A stretch of DNA of 64,000 bases from Shewanella gaetbuli (GCF_023284065.1 NZ_JAKIKP010000016.1:26357-90356); one strand, 5' to 3'; counted from the first letter of the stretch, positions 17,525-26,838 are shown. Program-made: numbers and translations. The notes: generated from the letters alone by a model not told the origin.

Positions 17525-18844
17525 ATGTACCTTTATCGAGCCCCCAATAATGTGTATTTCACACGTATCTGTTTAGCCAAGTCACTTCGTGATAAAGGCT
17601 TTCCTTTTGATGTTAAAGTGTCGCTATTAACCTCTGATAGAGCAGAGGCGGTCATTCGCAACATTGATGTTGCAGGCACACTGAAAAGAATCATTAACTC
17701 AATAGACCACACAACGCGTATAAATGACTTTATTCGATATGTAGATGAAGTGATTAACGAGATTCGTACTGAGTTTGATAAAGGCAACCCCGCCAGTAGC
17801 GCTTCACCTAAAAGGATTAACATCCCCATCAGAGAAACTAAGCTGTATGAACACCGTGAAACCACAGCTGTAGCGCAAGCAATGCCTGTTATACCCCTTG
17901 ATGATGCATTATCAGAGTTTGTTGATTCAAAGCAGAAAACAGATATGAGGCCGTTATCTATAAAACAGCTTAAACAACGAACCCTTCATTTCATCAACAT
18001 GATGCCTGAAATAGCAAACCGGTCATCAAAAAGCACTCAACGTATTTGTGTCAATGACATCTGTACTGGTGATGCAATGAAGTACCGTGATGCTTTACTC
18101 ACTCAAGGTCGCAGCTATAAAAGCAATAAAGAATACATGGCAGCAGTATTTCAGTTTTTTAAGTGGTGTCAGCTTATGAATTATTGCAGTCAAAATCCTT
18201 TCGAAAATGTATCTATCGGACAAAAGCCAAAAGTAAAAGTAAATCAAGCCAGAGAACGCTGGTCTCATACTGAGCTGAGGAAGCTGTTTACTAGCCCTCA
18301 TTTCAACGAAGCAAAAGCAGACTTTAAATGGGTATCGCAGTTAATGCTTTATGCAGGGTTAAGGCCGTCAGAAGCCTGCCAACTTAAACCCACAGATATA
18401 CAGGTTATAGAGGGCGTGCAGTGTATTTGCATTAATGACAGCGGCAAAAAACAAAGACTGAAAAACCTTAATGCAAAGCGAATAGTACCAATACATTCAG
18501 CTTTGATAGCACAAGGCTTTTTAACGTTTGTAGAGGAGCGAAAACAGCATGTTCAACTATTTACCTACCAGCCAGTTGGCAGCAATGATGATTGGTCAAA
18601 AACCTATTGCAGACAGTTAGCTCAATTACAAACCCAAATAGGCATGAAAGCAAACCAGCGGCCAACGTCTTATGGTTTTAGGCACACTTTTGTAGACGTA
18701 ATGAAGCAATTAGATGTTAGTGAACATATTGTGGCACAAATGGTAGGGCACAGTAATCCCAACATCACTTATAGCCGATATGGTAAGGATATTAATGCTA
18801 AGGCACTGGTTAAATACATCGCAAAAATTAACTATGAGTTTTGA
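17525..18844 (+). CDS. int: Tyrosine recombinase (island integrase)
   Basis: Site-specific recombinase expected to insert and excise the island at tRNA-Ser. About 439 residues from the ATG at 17525, which has GAGAGGA upstream; a TTG at 17513 is too close to that site. The N-terminal arm-binding region covers about residues 1-130, the core-binding SAM-like domain about 130-230 (starting DDALSEFVDSKQK), and the catalytic domain about 245-435 with AGLRPSEA (R280), GFRHTF (the H-x-x-R box) and GHSNPNITYSRYG (His and the nucleophilic Tyr). It starts 40 bp inside attL. A truncated relative lies just outside attR at 44631. Confidence 0.93.
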   Translation: MYLYRAPNNVYFTRICLAKSLRDKGFPFDVKVSLLTSDRAEAVIRNIDVAGTLKRIINSIDHTTRINDFIRYVDEVINEIRTEFDKGNPASSASPKRINIPIRETKLYEHRETTAVAQAMPVIPLDDALSEFVDSKQKTDMRPLSIKQLKQRTLHFINMMPEIANRSSKSTQRICVNDICTGDAMKYRDALLTQGRSYKSNKEYMAAVFQFFKWCQLMNYCSQNPFENVSIGQKPKVKVNQARERWSHTELRKLFTSPHFNEAKADFKWVSQLMLYAGLRPSEACQLKPTDIQVIEGVQCICINDSGKKQRLKNLNAKRIVPIHSALIAQGFLTFVEERKQHVQLFTYQPVGSNDDWSKTYCRQLAQLQTQIGMKANQRPTSYGFRHTFVDVMKQLDVSEHIVAQMVGHSNPNITYSRYGKDINAKALVKYIAKINYEF

Positions 18845-18987
18845 TGAACGGGTAGGTAAATCAGTGAACTTAGCAGGGCAAAGCTGACAAGGTTTTGCCC
18901 CAAAGTTTGTATCTTCAAAGTCTGTTGGAAGATAAAGCATATTGTGAATTCAGAGGTTAAGTGTCCCTCACTGCACAACGTGTAAAC

Positions 18988-19617
18988 TTAAGTGTTTGCA
19001 TTTAATTCATCAAATATATTCGCCCAATAAGAGGATCTATATGAGGTTGATGGATGAGTTATACCGATCAATTTCAATTCTTTACCTTTAAATGGATATA
19101 TTAAACAACAATCTTTGACGGACTCACTAACAATACCATTGCCATACCCTAAGTTTGCAGGTATTGCATCCCAGACATTGTTTCCCCAACTTATAATTAT
19201 GTCTGGTTCCAGCTTATTGACTACTTCTAAAAATGCATTTCGATCTCTATCATCGTGATAACTAAATTGATGAGTTTGACGACTATCTGAACCAGCAGGA
19301 ATTTGCAAATAATTATAGAATGCAACAGAGTTCCACAGTTTTTCTCGACTGGTCTCGGAGTGATTGGTATTGCACACAAAACTATTCATAAATTTCGTAA
19401 ATGTTGACTTCCATCGGCCTTTGACAGCTTGATTGAGATAAGCTTGTAGAACTGCAGTCGTAAAGTCACATGGCTCCTCATTATTTTTACTCATATTTAC
19501 TTCATCAGATTCATCAATGTAATGCGAGTCGCCCAAAACTAAAATTTTCTGACTAAAAACCGAACCATCTTTACCGAAATCATTCCCTACCCAAGGCTTA
19601 AAAAATACACTTTTCAT
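18988..19617 (-). CDS. Uracil-DNA-glycosylase-like fold protein, function unknown
   Basis: 209-residue soluble protein with no signal or membrane segment. Seen: an N-terminal KPWVGNDFG motif, then KILVLGDSHYID, which resembles the first UDG-superfamily loop; PDIIISWGNNVWDAI in the middle; and ITHPSTSYRSSYW near the C terminus, which resembles the HPS loop of that superfamily. UDG-like proteins of this layout are common in mobile elements, but activity on DNA is not shown by the sequence. Minus strand, facing the integrase gene; the nearest upstream gene on the same strand is 575 bp away. Family assignment is inference. Confidence 0.5.
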   Translation of the reverse strand: MKSVFFKPWVGNDFGKDGSVFSQKILVLGDSHYIDESDEVNMSKNNEEPCDFTTAVLQAYLNQAVKGRWKSTFTKFMNSFVCNTNHSETSREKLWNSVAFYNYLQIPAGSDSRQTHQFSYHDDRDRNAFLEVVNKLEPDIIISWGNNVWDAIPANLGYGNGIVSESVKDCCLIYPFKGKELKLIGITHPSTSYRSSYWANIFDELNANT

Positions 19618-20191
19618 AAAATTCCCTTTAACTTATTAATTTAAACTTCCACATAGCATCTTTTCATTAAGAATTACTAGATAGTTCCTATATCAATCAA
19701 TGAATAGTCACTTAAATTGTTATTTTAAAATGGCTAATCTCGAAAAAGCGCCCTCCATCATAGATGCCATATACTATATACATAAATTTCTGAGTTACCA
19801 ATGCCCCGTTACTCCCAAAATGTATAAATTTTCTTTTAGTCGAAACACCGCCTCTTCTTGGTTCAAACAGAATCATTTAAACCAATTTGGGCTTTAACAC
19901 TCTAGGCTGTTTACAGTAGATTAAACATTAATCAATTTATCGTTGGAAGGCTAACTCTATGAGCACGTATAGTATAGACAGCAAAGCCCCTACTTATAGG
20001 TGAGTTAACATATGCTCTGCCTGAGCATTGTTACTTATAGCGATGCTCCCTAAATGTCATTGTTATAGACTTAACTTGGCAAAAGTATTTTCAAGTCACA
20101 TAAACCCATTTTATAAACAGTGAGCCTTGAAAAAGAGGTTCACACTGTGGGGGGCTGAATCATAAGGGGATTACTCAGCACTTTTAGTTTT
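19618..20191. other. Intergenic tract without a supported gene
   Basis: 574 bp, AT-rich. A 65-codon plus-strand frame (19700-19897) has no ribosome-binding site and no recognisable domain, so it is not called. Probably holds the promoter of the UDG-like gene and the 3' end of the FtsZ-like unit. Confidence 0.5.
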
Positions 20192-20998
20192 TTACAATTT
20201 TAAGAATCCTGGTAATCCCTTGCCCTCATTGAATAATTTAGTGCCAGTCGCTTCTTTTAAAACACCACACAGTAAAACCTTGCTTTTTGCGCCAGATTGA
20301 AAGCTTGTGTGTAAGTTGACATCTTCATTATGCACTAACCCGCGCAATACTAAGCAACATGCATTTGTTGCCTCCATAAGATTTTGGTCACTTATATCGC
20401 CTATTAGCACCACTACAACACCTGTGAGAGTTAAAGCATCTTGTTTTCCTTCACTGATTAATTTTTCATAACCAGTATAAAGTGAAAAAGGAGATTCCTT
20501 TAAATTGTCACAAGCAACTTCGTGCATTTTTACAGTCGTGCCAGTATTTAAAATACTATAAATATCATCAAAGCCTATACAAGAAATTGATAAGCCAGTC
20601 ATCACATGGCCGTATGCACTGATTACCGGTTCAAAACTAACAATCGAAAATATTTGCATTCGTTGTTGAGAATTTAGTTCAAGTTGACTATGGATATTGT
20701 CTGGATCTGTTGAGAATTTATTGCTCGTAAAACAGATTACTTCAGATTGGCCTCCTACCCACGTATTTGAGATTAAATCTTGAGCCTGGGACAATGATTC
20801 GGCATTTGCATCCACGAGTATAAAGAAGGCTTTATCTCTGGAAGTATTTAATGCTATTTCTTCAAAAAAAGATTTAGTTGGGGTCGCCTCGATATGTGTT
20901 ACATAACCCTTATCCCACTTAGACGCAAACCTTGCCATCGCAACTGATACATCTTCACCACATGTGATAAATACTTTTTCTAACTTTCCTTCGTTCAT
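20192..20998 (-). CDS. Divergent FtsZ-like protein with FtsZ C-terminal peptide
   Basis: 268 residues. By eye it aligns along most of FtsZ: GFDDIYSIL with the DFADVRTVM helix, LTGVVVVLIGDISDQNLMEA with the SGARGVLVNITAGFDL strand, and HTSFQSGAKSKVLLCGVL with the last FtsZ strands. The protein ends GLPGFLKL, which resembles the conserved FtsZ C-terminal peptide DIPAFLRK that binds FtsA, ZipA, MinC, SlmA and ZapD. What is missing is equally clear: the GGGTGTG tubulin signature is replaced by VDANAESLSQ, so GTP binding is doubtful. That pattern suggests a protein that contacts the divisome without making its own filaments. It lies 96 bp downstream of a DnaA-like gene on the same strand, probably one operon. 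The family call is inference from motifs. Confidence 0.68.
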   Translation of the reverse strand: MNEGKLEKVFITCGEDVSVAMARFASKWDKGYVTHIEATPTKSFFEEIALNTSRDKAFFILVDANAESLSQAQDLISNTWVGGQSEVICFTSNKFSTDPDNIHSQLELNSQQRMQIFSIVSFEPVISAYGHVMTGLSISCIGFDDIYSILNTGTTVKMHEVACDNLKESPFSLYTGYEKLISEGKQDALTLTGVVVVLIGDISDQNLMEATNACCLVLRGLVHNEDVNLHTSFQSGAKSKVLLCGVLKEATGTKLFNEGKGLPGFLKL

Positions 20999-21094
20999 CG
21001 TTAACTCCTTAACTTAGTACAAGTTTCACTGTGGCATTACTAAGCTTTTGTGAGAACTTTTAATCTACTGATTTCATGTTACCAATCTTTTAAT

Positions 21095-21811
21095 TCAACA
21101 TCGCCATAATAGAATTAAAAACTCAGGTGTTCTGATGGTTATGGGGCAGTTTGTATGTTCGTAATATAGATTCAGCGTATTTAGGATGCCTAGAAGGTAA
21201 AAGTAATTCTCAGGTCCGTGAACGCAAAGATATTCTACAGCTTTTGCGCTTATCTGCATCCTATGCTTGCGAACGAAAGCTTGTATAAGCAGAAGCTTAT
21301 CATAATTTGTTGGGCAAGCTATCTGTAGAATAATACAAGAGTTAAGCCAATTGATTCGTTTTCGATTTAATCCAACAAGCTTTGACGGGTGGGACTGGCT
21401 AGTAACGATTACTTTCATATGGTCATGAGACAACACGTATTCTACAGCTTTTAAAAGTTCAACATGAGCAGGCTGTTTAAAAGAAAAAAAATCTATACTT
21501 TCAATCACGACTAGCCTGTAACACTTAAGCGAACTTCTGTATGACTCCAGGCTTTTTTTGTTTATAGCGGAGAGAATGCTAGGCACGAAGCTATTAGCAT
21601 TTAGTACTTTTATAGCTTTTTTGCCATCTTCTAAGTTAGATAGTGTCAGGTTTATTAGGTGCGTTTTACCAACACCACTTTGTCCATGGATATATAAGAC
21701 TTTTGGAGGTGATAAACTACTAACAAAGCTGGCTATTTTTTGTCGCATGAGTTCATTGCTTGGGTTACCATTTTGCTGAGCTGGGGGGCAATTGGTTCGA
21801 ACTGGGTTCAT
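21095..21811 (-). CDS. DnaA/Hda-like AAA+ ATPase
   Basis: 238 residues, close to Hda in length (233) and lacking the DnaA DNA-binding domain IV. Walker A GQSGVGKTHL is intact and matches DnaA. Walker B reads RLVVIESIDFF where DnaA has LLIDDIQFF, so the key Asp is Glu and the next acidic residue is Ser. Sensor 1 is VIVTSQSHPSKL, and an Arg-rich box (GLNRKRINWLNSCIILQI) sits where the arginine finger is expected. The sensor 2 Arg of VRELEGAL is lost (YFYLLGIL). No clamp-binding motif of Hda is visible at the N terminus. It probably binds ATP, hydrolyses slowly, and may interact with host DnaA or replication machinery; that is inference. Upstream gene of the FtsZ-like protein. Confidence 0.75.
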   Translation of the reverse strand: MNPVRTNCPPAQQNGNPSNELMRQKIASFVSSLSPPKVLYIHGQSGVGKTHLINLTLSNLEDGKKAIKVLNANSFVPSILSAINKKSLESYRSSLKCYRLVVIESIDFFSFKQPAHVELLKAVEYVLSHDHMKVIVTSQSHPSKLVGLNRKRINWLNSCIILQIACPTNYDKLLLIQAFVRKHRMQISAKAVEYLCVHGPENYFYLLGILNTLNLYYEHTNCPITIRTPEFLILLWRC

Positions 21812-22226
21812 TTGGGTTCCTGAAAATTTGAGTAATAAACCAAAGGGGTTGAGAACCGGGATTAGGGCAAAAAATTTTTATTTGATTACCTTCACTCTAA
21901 ATGAATGGCTGAAACATAGGCTTTATTGGAGTGGATTGGCTAATTTAGTCACTAGTATTCATTAGCCATCCAGCTATAAACTTGATACGAGTGAGGACAA
22001 GGTAAACTTTAGTCGATAGTCATACTTTGCATATTGACAATAATCATTTTCAGATTTTAAGCTTTGACACGTTTATGTCCGGTTACGATAGAGTCGCCGA
22101 ACTAAACCGTTATTGCTCCAAAACGTTTTAGAACATCTCCAGATCTTATCTCAAGTACCTTTTTAGTTTGACCTAGCTCTTCTTTTACAGCAAAGTGCTT
22201 AATTGTTGTTGAGTAAGGGATATTCA
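21812..22226. other. Divergent intergenic region
   Basis: 415 bp between the DnaA-like gene and the helical-repeat gene, which are divergent. It must carry both promoters. No clear operator, repeat or small gene could be made out. Confidence 0.5.
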
Positions 22227-23948
22227 ATGTCATTAGAAGAAACAAAATCTCGGTTACTAGCGGCAAATGACACTGCAGAAGAGTTGCTTGCTCAGATTAA
22301 TGCTCTTTATGTCAAGGAAATACGGTCTGAAGAGAAGGTCTTGAAAGATGCGCTGTCTCAGCTGCACAACGCAGGAGAGATTGATCTTGTCGAGATAATA
22401 AGAGAGGTTGATAAAAGCTCCAATGGGCACGATTTTTTCACCATTCTGCACGCTTTTGAAAACGCGCTACCTTTTCTAGATGCAGGTGTTGAAGATGTCC
22501 TGCGCTGCTTGCTTCATCTTACGCAGCTGGCTGGCAGAGATTTGGCCATTGGTGGAGCCTTTGAACGTTTCTGTAGCGTGGAAGCGCATCGCCCTGGCGA
22601 TAGTGTTGGATTTATCCTTGCACAAAGTGAGCTAAGTGCATTTGCCCCTTTTCTTTCCTGCTCAATCCTCGCATACGGCTCAGATAGTGTGACCGACGCT
22701 ATCCAAACGACAGAAAGCATAATTGCTAATAGTAATGAGGTGGTCAGAAGCCAGGCCTATTTTACTTTGGGAAGGCTTAAGGTAGATGAAACGCAGGCCA
22801 ATGTCATTTGGGAGTTACTTAGCAGCAGTGCAAGTGGCGAACGTGAAAGTGGCTGTTGTGCTTCGATACTGCGGGCAACAATTAACTTTGGAGATACATT
22901 CCCATCTTATTGGTCGCAGATTGAAGATTTTTTACTTACGTTTGTTGAGGGAACTCCTCCAGAGGTTCTCTATGAGATATCACATATTGTTGCCTTTCAG
23001 CGAACCGACCTACCGGAGGGTGTTCTAAGGCTTCTGGTAAAACAGTTGGCCAATGTATCCCCTGAGCAAAAAGGCATTATAGATAACGTCGACCGTATAT
23101 TGGTCAATCTAGTTGAGAAGGGGGCCTCACCCCTTGCTCTAAAGCTATTAGAATCGACTTTGAATGTGGGCGTGAAGTTTCCTCAGTTGGACTACTTTTC
23201 CAGAAAGCTACTGAGCAAGCACCGCGAGCTACTTAATCACATCGTCACAAAGTGGTTTTTGTCTGGTGATTCCACACTTTGTCACGGTGTTTTAGATTTA
23301 CTTCATGATGTTACGGGCAAGGATGTCGAGCTAGAGGCAGAAGTGGCATTGCTAGGTGATGAAGTGAAGCAAGTGTTTGTTAGCCACAAGGCTGTCGGTT
23401 GGTTGTTTATTCGGCCTATAGCGGCGTCAAGCTTCATTCTATCTATTTACGAAACTACTTCGAAAACTACTCGTAAAGAGCTTGAACAGGTTTTGTATGA
23501 CCCTTTGCTTTTAAGTTATCCAGGGAAGCTTAAGCGATTCTTCCAATCGTACATTGATAAAGGCTTTCAAGCATCCCCATGTGAGCGGTTGCTCGGTAAG
23601 CTTCATGCTTATCATTCTGATATTGAAAAAGTCTCTGGGCTAAAAGAGTTGATGGCCCCCAGAGAAAATATAAATGTTTATTGGAAAGAATCTAACAAGA
23701 GTATGCAGGCAGCCTACGAAGATGCATCAAGAGGCTCGATTATCGATCTGATAGCAACGAAGCAGACGCTACTATACGGTAATAGCTCAATTTACTACGT
23801 CCCTAGGGGGGATGGAGAGCAAGTGAGGCAAGAGATGCAAATGCAGTCTTTTTCCCATTCGACTGAAATGCCAAGGTTAAACGTCTTAGACCCAGAGTCA
23901 CTCGATTATGTTCTACGAGTTTACCGTTGTGAGAGAATGAAAGAATGA
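22227..23948 (+). CDS. Large alpha-helical (HEAT-like) protein, candidate defence component
   Basis: 573 residues from the ATG at 22227 with AAGGGA 7 nt upstream; the TTG at 22203 is less likely. No signal peptide or membrane helix. The protein is a run of amphipathic helix pairs of 30-40 residues between about 60 and 480 (for example VEDVLRCLLHLTQLAG, SNEVVRSQAYFTLGRL), which suggests a HEAT- or ARM-like scaffold. No catalytic motif was recognised. Its last 4 bases overlap the start of the nuclease-like gene (ATGA), so the two are translationally coupled and likely act together. Codon use and base composition are richer in GC than the genes to the left, consistent with separate acquisition. 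Function unknown. Confidence 0.7.
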   Translation: MSLEETKSRLLAANDTAEELLAQINALYVKEIRSEEKVLKDALSQLHNAGEIDLVEIIREVDKSSNGHDFFTILHAFENALPFLDAGVEDVLRCLLHLTQLAGRDLAIGGAFERFCSVEAHRPGDSVGFILAQSELSAFAPFLSCSILAYGSDSVTDAIQTTESIIANSNEVVRSQAYFTLGRLKVDETQANVIWELLSSSASGERESGCCASILRATINFGDTFPSYWSQIEDFLLTFVEGTPPEVLYEISHIVAFQRTDLPEGVLRLLVKQLANVSPEQKGIIDNVDRILVNLVEKGASPLALKLLESTLNVGVKFPQLDYFSRKLLSKHRELLNHIVTKWFLSGDSTLCHGVLDLLHDVTGKDVELEAEVALLGDEVKQVFVSHKAVGWLFIRPIAASSFILSIYETTSKTTRKELEQVLYDPLLLSYPGKLKRFFQSYIDKGFQASPCERLLGKLHAYHSDIEKVSGLKELMAPRENINVYWKESNKSMQAAYEDASRGSIIDLIATKQTLLYGNSSIYYVPRGDGEQVRQEMQMQSFSHSTEMPRLNVLDPESLDYVLRVYRCERMKE

Positions 23949-25648
23949 AGTTAATTCTTAAGCAATACTTAGCTTCGCTCAAAGAGCGCAAGGAATTGGA
24001 TGCTGTATTACCCGATCTATTGAGTAGTATGGGAATGAATGTGTTCATTTCACCTACTCGTGGTGTTAAAGAGTACGGTGTTGATATAGCGGCTGTAGGG
24101 CAAGTAAATGATCAGGATGAAAAAGTTTATTTGTTCTCTGTTAAGTCTGGAAATCTTACCCGTGAGACTTGGAATGGGAGTGCAGATCAAGCTCTTAGGC
24201 CTTCATTAGATGAGATTCAAGACTCATTTATCCCCTGTCGTTTACCATCTGAACACATGGATAAAAAAATAGTCATCTGCTTATGTTTTGGTGGGGATGT
24301 AAACTCTGGAATTAGGCAGGAAGTCTCTGGCTATGAGCGGCGGAATACGCGAGACAATATTTCCTTTGAAGAATGGAATGGCGATAAACTCTCAGAGTTT
24401 ATTCAACAGTATTTGTTGAAGGAGGAGCTGTTGCCTAGCTCCAGTCAGGCTTTATTAAGAAAATCCTTGGCCTTACTTGAAGAGCCTGAGAGTTCAGGCA
24501 AACATTTTTCGCTATTGATTGATGAAGTTTTGTCAAATGCCACTGATGCCGACTCTGTTGCATCGTCCATAACTCGGATTAACGTTTGTTTATGGGTTTT
24601 ATATTCATGGTGTCGGGACGGTGGAAATTTGGAAGCTGCGTACCTTTCATCGGAGCGAGCACTACTGCTGGCTTGGGATAAGGTTAAAGACCACTACACA
24701 GGCAGAAACAAGTCCTCAAAATCATTCGATAGCATTCTTGCTACATATCAACAGATTACTGATTGTTATGTTGACCGATGTTTAATTCCGTATGTTGAAC
24801 TTAAATATGCACTCTCTTATGCAGTCCACTCGCCATGTTCTATTGATGTAAATATTAAGCTATTTGATGTACTAGGACGTTTGTCGGTCAAAGGTCATTG
24901 GATTTTAGATTCACTTGCAAAGAGCTATGCAGAAAAACCACCAACAGATGGAGAGAGCGAAGAGCAGAAAAAATTACGCCTTCGCCTCATAGATGTATTG
25001 AGAGCAATTAACCTGTTGGTTGTTAATAATCCAATGTTGTTGTCTCCGTACAAAGATTCACAAGCAATTGATCTTGGTCTGGCTTTAACTTTGCTGTCAA
25101 ATAATTCAGAGCTTGATGATTTTGTGCAGAATTGGATCTCGGAAATGGTCAATATGTGCATATTCTCTTTTGAGAGTAATGGCATGTATCCAATCGTACA
25201 TAATTCTTATGAAAAGCTGCTTGAGCACAGAAACAAAGATAAGGCAGACAGTAATTATAAGAATAAAGTTACTGAGGCTAGTGTTTTATACCCGTTGTTA
25301 GCGGTTTTTTGTTCTCTGTATAAACTAGATTCAGTAAGTCAAGATTTGGAAACATTTGCCACAGATAAACTTGCACATAGCACGTTACAGTATTGGTATC
25401 CAAATCAAAGCAGTGAACAGGATATGTACTCTAACTTAGATACGCATGGTTCTGCATCAACTGACTTTCCAATGAATGGAAGCGCGGCACTAGAGCACAT
25501 AAAGCAAGAATGTGGCAATGCTGATTCGTTCAAGAGTATGTCAGCCGTTACCAAAGGTAAGGCTCCTTTGGTACTGACAGCTTGTCGCTGCTACCGATAT
25601 CCTGTTCCTTTTCATTATATCGAGGATTTTCTCAATATATCGGAGTAA
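23945..25648 (+). CDS. Restriction-endonuclease-like (PD-(D/E)XK) protein, candidate defence effector
   Basis: 567 residues. The first 130 look like an Mrr-type restriction-endonuclease fold: a helix (LASLKERKELDAVLPDLL), then EYGVDIAAVG with Asp47, then VYLFSVKSGN with Lys67. This gives the D…xxK spacing of the PD-(D/E)XK superfamily; the usual Glu/Gln before x-K is Ser65 here. A second strand-rich stretch (KKIVICLCFGGDV) follows. Residues about 170-567 are mostly alpha-helical and not recognised. It overlaps the upstream helical-repeat gene by 4 bp. A scaffold plus nuclease pair on an island fits an antiphage or antiplasmid system, but this is inference; activity is not shown. Confidence 0.7.
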   Translation: MKLILKQYLASLKERKELDAVLPDLLSSMGMNVFISPTRGVKEYGVDIAAVGQVNDQDEKVYLFSVKSGNLTRETWNGSADQALRPSLDEIQDSFIPCRLPSEHMDKKIVICLCFGGDVNSGIRQEVSGYERRNTRDNISFEEWNGDKLSEFIQQYLLKEELLPSSSQALLRKSLALLEEPESSGKHFSLLIDEVLSNATDADSVASSITRINVCLWVLYSWCRDGGNLEAAYLSSERALLLAWDKVKDHYTGRNKSSKSFDSILATYQQITDCYVDRCLIPYVELKYALSYAVHSPCSIDVNIKLFDVLGRLSVKGHWILDSLAKSYAEKPPTDGESEEQKKLRLRLIDVLRAINLLVVNNPMLLSPYKDSQAIDLGLALTLLSNNSELDDFVQNWISEMVNMCIFSFESNGMYPIVHNSYEKLLEHRNKDKADSNYKNKVTEASVLYPLLAVFCSLYKLDSVSQDLETFATDKLAHSTLQYWYPNQSSEQDMYSNLDTHGSASTDFPMNGSAALEHIKQECGNADSFKSMSAVTKGKAPLVLTACRCYRYPVPFHYIEDFLNISE

Positions 25649-26254
25649 ATAGTAAAGTAGTAGGCTTTTGCGCTCTCTTTGCGAAACTGAAATACATGAT
25701 TAGTAGAGATAGCCTTATTTCTACTAATAGGTGTTAAGCAAAACATATAACTCACTTTTGCCCAAAAATAATTTAAGAAAAAACTGACATATGTGTAACC
25801 ATCACTTTAAAAATAATGATTAAAAACCAGTTTCCTTACGGTAAACATGGTTTAGTGAAAGATATTCAAATGGTCGGTTCTTCAAAGATTGAATTATTGA
25901 AATGTACTTCAGGTTAGAGCAACTCGGTGGTTAAGATAGTTTGTCACCAAGAGTGTTCCTGAAATCTAGATTCCCAAGCTAAATTATCTTATTTCAAGCA
26001 ATGCCTCAGATGAGGTTTGAGTAGCTCTTAAGCAAATAATCTGTAAAGCTTTAGTATTAATAGCTTTAGTGGTATGAGCCTTGATTGAAAGCGGCAATAA
26101 ATTTGATAAACTGAAAGGGCCAAGTCGATTTGGCCATATTCCTATCCTTTTCTAATTAAATAGAAATTCTCTTAATCAAACAACTAAGCTGTTTTGCTCC
26201 AAAATAAACTGGATAAGATTTAATTTTTAATTAGTGATACCCCTAATGGGGTTA
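25649..26254. other. Intergenic tract, 606 bp
   Basis: No supported gene. It holds one short inverted repeat, GGCCAA-TTGGCC at about 26118-26135, and a second, GTAACCCC / GGGGTATC on the minus strand at about 26233-26254, directly after the stop of the next minus-strand gene, which could be a weak terminator. Confidence 0.45.
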
Positions 26255-26782
26255 CTAAACGTTAGCGGTGGACGATTGATTCTCTTTCCTGATTTCATCT
26301 ATTAAGTCGGTGACAACCTTGAATTCAGCGAGTGTTGTATATAGCTTGCTGTCTAAAGTTTTCATTTTACGATTAATGATAGGGCTATAGAATGAAAATT
26401 TACTGCTAAGTGACTTAGAGGCCGTGATTTCATGTGTTAACAGCTTGATATGTTGCTGAAGTGCATTATAGTGGCTGTTTAATAATTGTTGGTTATTAAT
26501 ATGCTCATCTAATGCGGGTTTAGTTTGTCTATGAAGCATTGGTGATATGTGCTGTGATTTCAACTGGCTTTCGTAAAGTGCATTACGAGCTCTTTTAGGT
26601 GAATGACGTTTCACTAAATGTTGCTTTTCTAGGCGATATAAATGGTTATACATACACTTTCGAAGAATAGCGATATCTTCATTCTTGTTAGTGGATGCAA
26701 TTAATGCCTGTAATAAGAACTCAGTATGAAAGAACACGGGGCAATGTGTATTAATAATATTTATAAATTCAACTTGTTTCAT
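26255..26782 (-). CDS. Hypothetical protein with winged-helix-like start
   Basis: 175 residues from MKQVEFINII; a longer frame begins at 26830 but its first codons fall inside a hairpin, so the inner start is preferred. The N-terminal half (FFHTEFLLQALIASTNKN, ILRKCMYNHLYRLEKQHLVKRH) looks like a small helix-turn-helix or winged helix; the second half is helical with a possible coiled coil (LLNSHYNALQQHIKLLTHEI). Divergent from the XRE regulator and close to the integrase-relaxase pair, so a role in control or mobilisation is possible. Not a recognised family. Confidence 0.55.
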   Translation of the reverse strand: MKQVEFINIINTHCPVFFHTEFLLQALIASTNKNEDIAILRKCMYNHLYRLEKQHLVKRHSPKRARNALYESQLKSQHISPMLHRQTKPALDEHINNQQLLNSHYNALQQHIKLLTHEITASKSLSSKFSFYSPIINRKMKTLDSKLYTTLAEFKVVTDLIDEIRKENQSSTANV

Positions 26783-26811
26783 CTTTGATAGATTCGAGTT
26801 GTGAGTAAATA

Positions 26812-26838
26812 AACCCACTGACGCATGCATCAGTGGGT
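26812..26838. promoter_or_regulatory. Inverted repeat upstream of the hypothetical gene
   Basis: Arms CCCACTGA and TCAGTGGG separated by 8 nt. It lies between the preferred start of the minus-strand gene and the XRE palindrome, so it may be an operator or a 5' UTR hairpin. Confidence 0.45.

Noticed and set aside
19700..19897. 65-codon plus-strand gene
   Set aside because: No ribosome-binding site, no recognisable domain, atypical composition.
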